This document shows positions 15,781 to 22,279 of a DNA stretch of 23,139 nt, piece by piece; position 1 is the first letter of the stretch, and each line of letters starts with the position of its first letter. The position numbers and the translations under genes were made by a program. Source of the stretch: Chloroflexota bacterium (GTDB lineage: Bacteria > Chloroflexota > Limnocylindria > P2-11E); NCBI GenBank assembly GCA_005883775.1, contig VBEU01000093.1:1-23139 (forward strand), in the 5' to 3' direction. Under the pieces are notes generated by a model that ran no database searches, had not been told where the DNA came from, and worked only from the letters and a program-made list of their open reading frames with translations.

Positions 15781-15786
15781 ATTGTA
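15781..15786 (-). promoter_or_regulatory. -10 element of ssrA
   Basis: On the minus strand TACAAT (15786-15781) matches TATAAT in five of six positions. It lies 22 bases before the mature 5' end, leaving a short precursor for RNase P. No convincing -35 is visible. Confidence 0.5.
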
Positions 15787-15789
15787 CCG

Positions 15790-16554
15790 ATGTGGAAAAG
15801 TGAATTGGCGGTCCTCACCGTGATTTGTGCCGCGTACGCGACGGCTTGCGGGACAGCTGCGCCTCCGGCGCGGCCATCACCGACCCTCGACCGAACCACC
15901 ACCCCACCGGCCCCCGCTACGAGCGCGCCCGCGAGCGCGACCGCGAGTGCGGGGATCCGCTACGTGGCCATCGGTGCGTCCGACAGCGTCGGCGTGGGTG
16001 CAAGCGATCCGGCGAAGGGATCGTGGCCCGCGCTCGTCGCCTCGCGCCTGCCGGCGGGCTCGCCGCCGTACACGAACCTCGGGGTCTCTGGCTCGCTCGC
16101 GTTCCAGGCGGTCACGCAGCAGCTACCGGGCGCCATCGCACAGAAGCCCAACGTCGTCTCGGTGTGGCTCGCGGTGAACGACCTAAACGCGACGATCGAG
16201 CCGGCGTCGTTCGCGGAATCGCTCGGGCAGATCGTCGACGGTCTGGTGCAGATGACGGGCGCCACGATCTTCGTCGGGGACGTTCCCGATCTTCGAGCGG
16301 TCCCGGTCTACGCCGGCACCGATAAAGCGCGCCTTCTCGCCGGCATCCAGGGATACAACGACGCGATCGCGGCGATCGCCGCCCGCAACCCGGCGCGGGT
16401 CAAGGTCGTTGATCTCTTCACGGGCAGCGCCGCTCTGGTCTCGACGGGAACAGTGTCGGCGGATGGCTTCCACCCGTCGGATGAGGGGTACCAGCTGATC
16501 GCCGACCGCTTCGCGAGCGCAATGCGTGCGAACGGAGTTCCCCTCCGGGCTTAG
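15790..16554 (+). CDS. SGNH/GDSL-type hydrolase, probable lipoprotein
   Basis: 254 residues. The N-terminus (SELAVLTVICAAYATAC) is a signal peptide ending in a lipobox-like ATAC with Cys20, followed by a Pro/Thr/Ala-rich linker to about residue 53. The catalytic domain has block I as GASDSVGVG with nucleophile Ser66, block III as VWLAVNDLN with the oxyanion Asn, and block V as DGFHPSDEGY with Asp225 and His228. The order and spacing fit SGNH esterases acting on lipid or sugar esters at the cell surface. Substrate unknown. It is divergent from ssrA; its stop overlaps that of the converging MFS gene by four bases. Confidence 0.88.
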   Translation: MWKSELAVLTVICAAYATACGTAAPPARPSPTLDRTTTPPAPATSAPASATASAGIRYVAIGASDSVGVGASDPAKGSWPALVASRLPAGSPPYTNLGVSGSLAFQAVTQQLPGAIAQKPNVVSVWLAVNDLNATIEPASFAESLGQIVDGLVQMTGATIFVGDVPDLRAVPVYAGTDKARLLAGIQGYNDAIAAIAARNPARVKVVDLFTGSAALVSTGTVSADGFHPSDEGYQLIADRFASAMRANGVPLRA

Positions 16555-17774
16555 TCTGCCGGGCTCTCGAGCGCCACTCGCGAGCTCTGCATCGCCGTCG
16601 GCGCGAGGAGACGCACGGCACCGGCCATGATCGCGCATCCCGCCGTCATGAAGATGACGCCGATCAGCAGGACGACGCGCGGGTCGGCGACGCCGAGGAG
16701 CGCCGCCGCGACGAACGGCGCCGCGGTCCCGCGCAGGCCCATCAGGAGCGACTGCGCGGTCGCGTACTCGCCGATCTTGTCGCGAGGCGCGATCTGGACG
16801 ATGTTCGTGAAGAACGTGATCTCCCCGCCGGCGTTCACGATGCCGGCGACGACCGCGACCGGTATGAGGAGCCACACATCCGCGGCGGCGATGTAGCCGA
16901 TCGGCACGAGAAGGGTCACGACCGTGTTGAGGAGCGTGAGGCGGATCGAGGATCCGCGATCGATCATCCGGCCCCACACCAGATACGCCACGATCATGGT
17001 CGCCGACGACACCGCGCTCATGGCGCCGATGAACGAGTTCGAGGCGTTGAAGTGGTCGACGAGCAGGATCGGATAGACCGCGACGTTGATCAGGTTGCCG
17101 ATCCCGAAGACGGTGAATGACAGGAGCAGGCGTCGGTACTTGTGGTCGGCCCACACGTCTCGCGCGATCGTGACGAGCGACCTGCGCGTCGCGACCTTCG
17201 CCGAGCCGTCGTAGCGGACCAGGAAGAACGCGGCCGCCCCGGGCAGGCCGACGAGCGCGGCCGCCGCGAAGACCCACGACGCCGGAATGACGTCGATGAA
17301 CGTGCCAGCCACCGCCGCGGCGGCGATACCCGCGATCGCGCCACCGATGCGAACGTTGGCCATCGCCGATGCCCGCTCTCTGTCCGGGTAGATGCCGTGC
17401 ATGAGCGCGGTGTACGCGCTGATGTTCGCGACGCTGATGACAAAGGTGACGACGGTCGTCATCGCGAGCATGAGCGGCGTGGCCGCGACGAGGACACCGG
17501 CGAGGAACGTCGCGCGAGCGAGCGTCACGGTGCCGGCCACCACTCGCACCTGGGGAAACCCCATGAGGAGATAGGCAGAGATCGGCGACAAGAGGTGGCC
17601 AACGAACGGCGCCGCGATCACGATCGCGACGTCGGTCGTGGACCCGCCGAGCCGGCGGACCACGATCGGCATGAACGTGACGAGGACCGCGATGTAAACG
17701 CCACCGCAGATCGCGCTGAATGTGTCGATCCGGAAATTACGGCGAACGCGTGAGGGCGCCCAGTTGCCATCCAT
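16551..17774 (-). CDS. Major facilitator superfamily permease
   Basis: 407 residues with about twelve membrane helices, for example FSAICGGVYIAVLVTFMPIVV, VFAAAALVGLPGAAAFFLV and VWLLIPVAVVAGIVNAGGEI. The region after helix 4 reads IYPDRERASAMANVRIGGA, a weak form of the MFS loop. The middle loop VRYDGSAKVATRRSLVTIARDVWADHKYRR separates two six-helix halves. The frame is intact from end to end, unlike the DHA2 pump in this window. The substrate cannot be inferred. It starts 60 bases after jag on the same strand, with a terminator between them. Confidence 0.85.
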   Translation of the reverse strand: MDGNWAPSRVRRNFRIDTFSAICGGVYIAVLVTFMPIVVRRLGGSTTDVAIVIAAPFVGHLLSPISAYLLMGFPQVRVVAGTVTLARATFLAGVLVAATPLMLAMTTVVTFVISVANISAYTALMHGIYPDRERASAMANVRIGGAIAGIAAAAVAGTFIDVIPASWVFAAAALVGLPGAAAFFLVRYDGSAKVATRRSLVTIARDVWADHKYRRLLLSFTVFGIGNLINVAVYPILLVDHFNASNSFIGAMSAVSSATMIVAYLVWGRMIDRGSSIRLTLLNTVVTLLVPIGYIAAADVWLLIPVAVVAGIVNAGGEITFFTNIVQIAPRDKIGEYATAQSLLMGLRGTAAPFVAAALLGVADPRVVLLIGVIFMTAGCAIMAGAVRLLAPTAMQSSRVALESPAD

Positions 17775-17813
17775 GCGAGGAGTCGAACGCTAGCGCCCCG
17801 AGCAGCACCTCCG

Positions 17814-17831
17814 AAAGGCCCCCGAGGGGGC
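17814..17831 (-). terminator. Terminator after jag
   Basis: On the minus strand GCCCC-CTCG-GGGGC forms a 5-bp GC stem with a tetraloop, followed by CTTT. It lies three bases beyond the jag stop and before the MFS gene, so it probably ends the rpmH-jag operon. Confidence 0.6.
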
Positions 17832-17834
17832 TAT

Positions 17835-18755
17835 TTAGGGTCGGTCTCGCGGGCCGAAGTTCGATCCGGGCCGGTATCCGCCCGGTCTCGGACCGAAGCC
17901 GCGGCGCGGGCCGTAGCGGCTCGGTCCTCCGCCCCCACGGAGTCCGCCGGGAGGTCCCGGGCGGAACGGCGCGGGGCCACGCGCGCCGGGAGCCGTGGAG
18001 CTGATGACCACGCGGCGATTCGGATCGACGCCGACCGACTCGGTCTTCACCCCGGGCGTGTCCTGCACCGCGAGGTGCACGATCCGCCGCTCATATGCGA
18101 GCATCGGCTCGAGCGTCACGGCCTGGCCGCTCGTGCGGACCCGCGCCGCCACGCGGCGCGCGATCTCGCGGAGCTGCTCTTCCCGGCGGCGGCGGTAGCC
18201 CTCGATGTCGAGCGGGACGTGGACCGTCCGCCCGACCCGCCGCGATGTGATCGCCGACGTGATCTGCTGCAGGGCGACCAGGTTCTCGCCGCCGCGACCG
18301 ATCAGGGCGCCGAGATCTGCGCCAAGCACGTCGATGCCTTCGTGCAGCGGGCCATTGTCGAGCGCGACCTCCGCCTCGACGCCCATGAGAGCGAGCAGGT
18401 CCCGGAGAACTTCGGCGCCGGCCGCTAGGTCCTCGGCGAGTGCCGGGGCCGCCTCCTCGCGCTCGGCATCCTCACGCTCCTCGCGCCGCTCCTCGCGTTC
18501 GCGTATCGCGTCGGGCCGGCGCGGGACCTCCGCCTCGTCGATCACCGGTTCCGGCTCAGGCGGCGCTTCCTCCTCGACGAAGGTGATGAGGACCCGGGCG
18601 TCCTCGCCACCGATACCCAGGACGTTCGCCGGCTTACCTTTTTCGAGCACCTCGTACTCGACCTCGGTGCGCTTCTTGCCGAGTGACCGCAGACCCCGCT
18701 CGATCGCTTCCTCCACCGAACGGCCGGTGAATTCCTCCCCACGAAGCGGACTCAT
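17835..18755 (-). CDS. jag: Jag/KhpB RNA-binding protein with glycine-arginine tail
   Basis: 306 residues. Residues 1-55 form the Jag-N domain (EEFTGRSVEEAIERGLRSLG, then VLEKGKPANVLGIGGEDARV). A charged Glu/Arg linker of about 60 residues follows. The KH domain carries the loop IGRGGENLVALQQITSAI. The R3H domain runs from YRRRREEQLREIARRVAARV to DPNRRVVISST, including AYERRIVHLAV. The last ~50 residues are Gly, Arg and Pro rich (GPRRGFGPRPGGYRPGSNFG), an RGG-like disordered tail that ordinary Jag proteins lack. KhpB binds RNA and affects cell division and envelope growth in Gram-positives. The ATG overlaps the yidC stop by ATGA and has a GGAGGAGG ribosome site inside yidC. Confidence 0.93.
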   Translation of the reverse strand: MSPLRGEEFTGRSVEEAIERGLRSLGKKRTEVEYEVLEKGKPANVLGIGGEDARVLITFVEEEAPPEPEPVIDEAEVPRRPDAIREREERREEREDAEREEAAPALAEDLAAGAEVLRDLLALMGVEAEVALDNGPLHEGIDVLGADLGALIGRGGENLVALQQITSAITSRRVGRTVHVPLDIEGYRRRREEQLREIARRVAARVRTSGQAVTLEPMLAYERRIVHLAVQDTPGVKTESVGVDPNRRVVISSTAPGARGPAPFRPGPPGGLRGGGGPSRYGPRRGFGPRPGGYRPGSNFGPRDRP

Positions 18756-19662
18756 CGCTTCCTCCTCCTCCCGCGTCGACGGCCTCCGCCGCCGCTGGCG
18801 TTTCGCCCCGAGGCCGCCATGGCCAGAGGCTCCTCCATGTCCTGCTCCGCCTCCACGATCGCTGCCCGTTCGCGCGCCCGCATGGTCTTGTCCGCCGGCG
18901 TGGGAATGTTCGCGAGCGGCGGGATGAAGCGAGGCAGCTGGCCCCACCCCATCACGAAGTACTGCTGGATGATCTGGAAGATCGTCGTCGTGATGTAGTA
19001 GATGAACACGCCGGCGGCAAGGTCTTTGAAGAAGACCACGGTAATGAGCGGCAGGTAGTACGTCATTGATTGCATCGTCCGCTGGGTTGGATCGTCGGTC
19101 TGGAGATGATCGGCAGCGGGCCGATAAAGCCGAAGAACAGAAGGTCGGGCTGCGCGAGGCTCGAGACCCATGGCAACCAATGCGCGGTGAGATCGATGGT
19201 CGCGTCCGAGGGTAGGTCGGAGACGGTGAAATGCAGAAACGGCCATAGCACGGCATCCCTCAGCTGCTCGACCGTGAGCGCGTGGGCGCCGCTGAGGCCG
19301 CCGACCTGCTGGAACGCGGCGTACATGGCGAAGAGCACCGGAAAGAAAACGACCATGGGAAGGCAGCCGCCGACAGGGTTGATGCCCCGCTCCTTGTAGA
19401 GCTTCATCTGCTCCTGCTGCAGCTTCGCGCGATCGTTCCCGTGCTTCTTCTTGATGTCGTTCATCGCCGGGGCGAGCTCTTGCATCGCGCGCGACGAGCG
19501 GACCTGCGCGCGGAAGACCGGGAAGAGCGCGAGACGGATCGCCACGGTGACGATCACGACCGCAAGCCCGAAATCGTGGACGAAATAGTCCGCGAGGACG
19601 AGCAGATTGATCAGCGGGTGGACGAGGAAGGCGTTCCATACCTCGGTGATGATGGGCGGCAT
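18752..19662 (-). pseudogene. yidC: Membrane protein insertase YidC, reading frame broken
   Basis: Gram-positive-type YidC/SpoIIIJ without the large periplasmic domain. The start ATG (19662) shares its A with the yidD stop. The first frame has MPPIITEVWNAFLVHPLINLL, the hydrophilic-groove helix with Arg in VTVAIRLALFPVFRAQVRSS, the helical hairpin NDIKKKHGNDRAKLQQEQMKL, and GGCLPMVVFFPVLFAMYAAF. It ends after FGFIGPLPIIS near 19105. The second frame resumes LQTDDPTQRTMQSMTYYLPL and continues to the last helix (YYITTTIFQIIQQYFVMGWG) and a basic tail GGRRRGRRRKR. By family comparison a dozen or so residues are missing at the join. YidC is normally essential, so an assembly error is a serious possibility. 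Confidence 0.85.
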
Positions 19663-19886
19663 CAGCCCGCTCGCCGATCAGGCACGGGGTCGTAACCGCC
19701 GCGGCTCCAGGGGTGGCACGAGAACAGGCGCTTCGTTGCGAGCCAGCCTCCATGGATCACGCCGTACCGTTCGATGGCCTCCATGGCGTATTCCGAGCAG
19801 GTAGGCGTGTACCGGCAGGCCGGCGGGAGCATCGGACTCACCGCGGCCTTGTAGAAGCGAAGGGCCGCCAGTACCACGTTCTTCAC
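19662..19886 (-). CDS. yidD: Membrane protein insertion efficiency factor YidD
   Basis: A 74-residue protein of the YidD (DUF37) family, a small membrane-associated protein that helps YidC-dependent insertion. The family signature is complete: LRFYKAAVSPMLPPACRYTP, then TCSEYAMEAIERYGVIHGGW, then RLFSCHPWSRGGYDPVP, with its conserved Cys residues. It overlaps rnpA upstream (ATGA, 19883-19886) and yidC downstream (TGATG). Confidence 0.95.
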   Translation of the reverse strand: MKNVVLAALRFYKAAVSPMLPPACRYTPTCSEYAMEAIERYGVIHGGWLATKRLFSCHPWSRGGYDPVPDRRAG

Positions 19887-20230
19887 GCCGTTGCCAGGCG
19901 CCGGACGAGTGAGTCGAGGGCGGTCACCGCGCTCGTTCGAAGCTCCCCGAACGCCGCGGAGGCGACCTGCGGCCGGGCCACGATCACGATATCGAAGCCC
20001 GGCCCTCGCGAGAGACCTCGGATCGCCGCGCGGAACGCCTCACGGAGTCGGCGGCGCGAGCGATTGCGCTCGACCGCACGACCGAGCGAGCGCGGAGCGC
20101 CGATCGCGATCCGGATCTCATCGAGACCGTTCGGGCGAGCGCGAAGGGCGAACATCGCATGCTGAATCTTCATTCCCTCGCTCCACACCGCGGCGATGTC
20201 CACATCGCGCCGCAGACGCGCGGCGTCCAC
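19883..20230 (-). CDS. rnpA: Ribonuclease P protein component
   Basis: 115 residues, the protein subunit that helps RNase P RNA trim 5' leaders of tRNAs (and of tmRNA, encoded nearby). It is recognised by RLRRDVDIAAVWSEG near the start, LDEIRIAIGAPRSLGRAVERN in the middle, the RNR motif ERNRSRRRLREAFR, and GPGFDIVIVARPQ before the C-terminal helix. The GTG at 20230 is chosen by family alignment; the open frame continues upstream into rpmH. It lies 13 bases after the rpmH stop without a clear ribosome site, so it is probably coupled. Confidence 0.92.
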   Translation of the reverse strand: MDAARLRRDVDIAAVWSEGMKIQHAMFALRARPNGLDEIRIAIGAPRSLGRAVERNRSRRRLREAFRAAIRGLSRGPGFDIVIVARPQVASAAFGELRTSAVTALDSLVRRLATA

Positions 20231-20243
20231 GAAAAGCGAGGCG

Positions 20244-20381
20244 CTAGACGACGGTGAGGCGCTTGCGGCCACGCGCGCGGCGCGCGGCGAGCACACGACG
20301 ACCGCCGGTCGTCCTCATGCGCGAGCGAAATCCGTGCACACGCGCACGTCGGCGGGTCTTCGGTTGATAGGTGCGCTTCAA
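20244..20381 (-). CDS. rpmH: 50S ribosomal protein L34
   Basis: 45 residues: KRTYQPKTRRRARVHGFRSR at the N-terminus, then MRTTGGRRVLAARRARGRKR and LTVV. This is the invariant L34 pattern. It starts with TTG at 20381; an AAGGGA ribosome site lies about eight bases upstream. It is the first gene of the rpmH-rnpA-yidD-yidC-jag operon, divergent from dnaA as in many bacteria. Confidence 0.96.
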   Translation of the reverse strand: MKRTYQPKTRRRARVHGFRSRMRTTGGRRVLAARRARGRKRLTVV

Positions 20382-20440
20382 GGTCGAGTCCCTTCTCCCG
20401 CTGGAACAAAACGATCAAAAAACGACGGTGTGTGCACACG

Positions 20441-20446
20441 AGCATA
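20441..20446 (-). promoter_or_regulatory. Candidate -10 box of the rpmH operon
   Basis: TATGCT on the minus strand (20446-20441) stands about 60 bases before the rpmH TTG. The -35 region is not recognisable. Confidence 0.35.
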
Positions 20447-20475
20447 GCAGCAGACCCTGTCGCTTCTCCTTGGGG

Positions 20476-20481
20476 TATAGT
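20476..20481 (+). promoter_or_regulatory. Candidate -10 box of dnaA
   Basis: TATAGT in GGGGTATAGTTCG matches the consensus in five of six positions. The leader to the dnaA start would be about 115 bases. The -35 is weak. The divergent gap between rpmH and dnaA (20382-20604) holds these two promoters and no perfect DnaA box. Confidence 0.45.
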
Positions 20482-20604
20482 TCGCGGGCTTCCGAAACGG
20501 TCCAGTCGGGTCCTCGGTCTTTCCCTTCGGTGTGGCGTCGGGCGGTCAGCGCGCGAGGTTTGTGGGGAGCGGTTTTGGAGCACGTGCGTAGAGAAGGGGA
20601 GCCG

Positions 20605-21975
20605 TTGAATCTCAAACAGCTTTGGACGGCCGCCCTCGGTGAGCTGCAGGTCGGACTGTCGCGCGCTCAGTACGACACCTGGTTCAAAGACACGCAGGTG
20701 ATCTCGGAAGAGGACGATGTCTACCTCATCGGTGTCCCCAACGCTTTCGCGCGGGAGTGGCTCGAGAGCAAATTCCGAGCCCAGGTACGCACGGCGCTCC
20801 AGCATCTCCTCGGCCGCACCGTCGACGTGCGGTTCGTGACGTCGTCAGGCGCTCCCGCGGGGGCCGCGCGGACGAGCGCCGCTCCGGGGATGACCTCGGC
20901 CCCCTCCGCGCCGGGGCAGCAGACCGGCGGCCAGGAGCGGCGCGAGGCCGGGGCGCTGCTGAACTCCCGCTATACGTTCTCGACCTTCGTGGTCGGCTCG
21001 AACAACCGCCTCGCCCATGCCGCCGCCCTGTCGGTGGCCGAGCGGCCAGGCCACAGCTACAACCCACTGTTCGTCTACGGCGGCTCGGGTCTCGGCAAGA
21101 CGCATCTCATGCATGCGATCGGGCACGCGGTGATCGCTCGCCACCCCAAGAAGCGGGTCGCGTACGCGACGAGCGAAAAGTTCACCAACGAATTCATCAA
21201 CTCGATCCGCGCGCAGAAGGGCGAGGAGTTCCGCGAGCGCTACCGACGTATCGACGTGCTCCTGATCGACGATATCCAATTCATCGCCGGCAAAGAAGGC
21301 ACGCAAGAAGAGTTCTTCCATACCTTCAACGCGATCCACGAAGAGGGCAAGCAGATCGTGATGTCGAGCGACCGCCCGCCGAAGGCGATCACTCAGCTCG
21401 AGGACAGACTTCGCTCGCGTTTCGAGTGGGGCCTCACCGCGGACATCTCGGCTCCCGATCTCGAAACGCGGATCGCGATCCTTCGCGCGAAGGCGGAGGC
21501 GCAAAACGTCGCAGTGCCGCCGCCGGTGATCGACTTCCTCGCGCAGCGGATCGTATCGAACATTCGCGAGCTCGAAGGCGCGCTTACGAGGATCGCCGCG
21601 TTCGCCGCTCTTCAGGCCGTCCCCGTCACGACACAGCTCGCGCAGGAGATGCTTCAGAACCTTCTCTACAACCCGCACCGCAAGAGCCTCTCGCCCGAGC
21701 GCATCGTTGAGACGGTCGCGCGCTACTACGGCGTCCCGCTCGACCAGATCAAGGGAAAGGCGCGCGACAGGCAGGTCGTCCTTCCGCGCCAGATCGCCAT
21801 GTACCTCATGCGCGAGGAGACCGAGGCGCCGCTTCTCCGCATCGGCGAGGCTCTCGGGGGGCGCGATCACTCGACGGTGTTACACGGCTGCGAGAAGATC
21901 GAGCGCGAGATGGCCGACAACGACGATTTCCGGCGGGACGTCGGGGCGCTGCGCGAGCTCCTGTACGCCGACTGA
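20605..21975 (+). CDS. dnaA: Chromosomal replication initiator protein DnaA
   Basis: 456 residues. Domain I is NLKQLWTAALGELQVGLSRA and DTWFKDT. Domain II is a short Ala/Gly/Pro linker. Domain III is the AAA+ core, with NPLFVYGGSGLGKTHLMHA (Walker A near residue 160), VLLIDDIQFIAGKEG (Walker B near 218) and the MSSDRPPKAI sensor 1 segment. Domain IV contains GRDHSTVLHGCEKI near residue 420, which reads the DnaA box. The TTG at 20605 is chosen because NLKQLW follows it directly and an AAGGGGAG ribosome site lies just upstream. The open frame extends further upstream through the divergent promoter region and is not coding there. It is followed by oriC-like repeats and dnaN. Confidence 0.95.
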   Translation: MNLKQLWTAALGELQVGLSRAQYDTWFKDTQVISEEDDVYLIGVPNAFAREWLESKFRAQVRTALQHLLGRTVDVRFVTSSGAPAGAARTSAAPGMTSAPSAPGQQTGGQERREAGALLNSRYTFSTFVVGSNNRLAHAAALSVAERPGHSYNPLFVYGGSGLGKTHLMHAIGHAVIARHPKKRVAYATSEKFTNEFINSIRAQKGEEFRERYRRIDVLLIDDIQFIAGKEGTQEEFFHTFNAIHEEGKQIVMSSDRPPKAITQLEDRLRSRFEWGLTADISAPDLETRIAILRAKAEAQNVAVPPPVIDFLAQRIVSNIRELEGALTRIAAFAALQAVPVTTQLAQEMLQNLLYNPHRKSLSPERIVETVARYYGVPLDQIKGKARDRQVVLPRQIAMYLMREETEAPLLRIGEALGGRDHSTVLHGCEKIEREMADNDDFRRDVGALRELLYAD

Positions 21976-22021
21976 CGGGCACGCCCGAGGCGGGCGGGTA
22001 CGCCGGCGCCGGGCAAGCGAG

Positions 22022-22030
22022 TGTGGATAA
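22022..22030 (-). promoter_or_regulatory. DnaA box 1 (perfect)
   Basis: TGTGGATAA, the exact complement of TTATCCACA. Confidence 0.85.
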
Positions 22031-22042
22031 GCCGTCCTGGCA

Positions 22043-22051
22043 TGTGGATAA
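22043..22051 (-). promoter_or_regulatory. DnaA box 2 (perfect)
   Basis: A second exact TGTGGATAA, 21 bases from the first, about two helical turns, so both face the same side of the DNA. Confidence 0.85.
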
Positions 22052-22062
22052 AGAGCCCTCTT

Positions 22063-22071
22063 TGTGGACAT
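22063..22071 (-). promoter_or_regulatory. DnaA box 3 (imperfect)
   Basis: TGTGGACAT, i.e. ATGTCCACA, one base from TTGTCCACA. It overlaps the 10-base palindrome GGACATGTCC (22066-22075). Spacing from box 2 is 20 bases. Confidence 0.5.
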
Positions 22072-22154
22072 GTCCGGCCAAGAGGTGTTCGCCGGCGCTA
22101 CCGATGTCCCTTCCCGTGACCAGCCGTCATTACCGCTCCACCGTGGTTCCCGGC

Positions 22155-22163
22155 TCGTCCACA
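22155..22163 (+). promoter_or_regulatory. DnaA box 4 (imperfect, opposite orientation)
   Basis: TCGTCCACA, one base from TTGTCCACA, oriented opposite to boxes 1-3. Confidence 0.45.
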
Positions 22164-22209
22164 CCCCGTCCCCCAGGGCGCTGAGCACGAACCAGTGAGG
22201 GAAGCCCCA

Positions 22210-22240
22210 TAGTCCACATCACTACTACCGCCACTACTGG
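22210..22240 (+). promoter_or_regulatory. DnaA box 5 with trio-like tract
   Basis: TAGTCCACA (22210-22218) is followed after two bases by ACTACTACCGCCACTACTGG (22221-22240). The complementary strand then reads as repeated 3'-GAT trios, the element that guides DnaA onto single-stranded DNA in Bacillus subtilis. TTGTATCTATCTTT follows and could be the unwinding site. Confidence 0.45.
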
Positions 22241-22279
22241 TTGTATCTATCTTTCCTGGGTACGAGCGGGGAGGGCCGC

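Larger units (their letters stand above)
21976..22279. other. Probable replication origin (oriC) between dnaA and dnaN
   Basis: A non-coding stretch of 304 bases with a cluster of DnaA-box sequences. Two are perfect (TGTGGATAA at 22022 and 22043), three are one base from the high-GC form TTGTCCACA, and a trio-like ACTACT tract is followed by a T-rich segment. The place between dnaA and dnaN is the commonest oriC position. No ORF or RNA gene is seen in it. Confidence 0.75.

Noticed and set aside
18752..19753. Programmed frameshift in yidC
   Set aside because: No slippery heptamer or downstream pseudoknot is apparent at the join, and residues are missing as well as the frame, which slippage would not explain.
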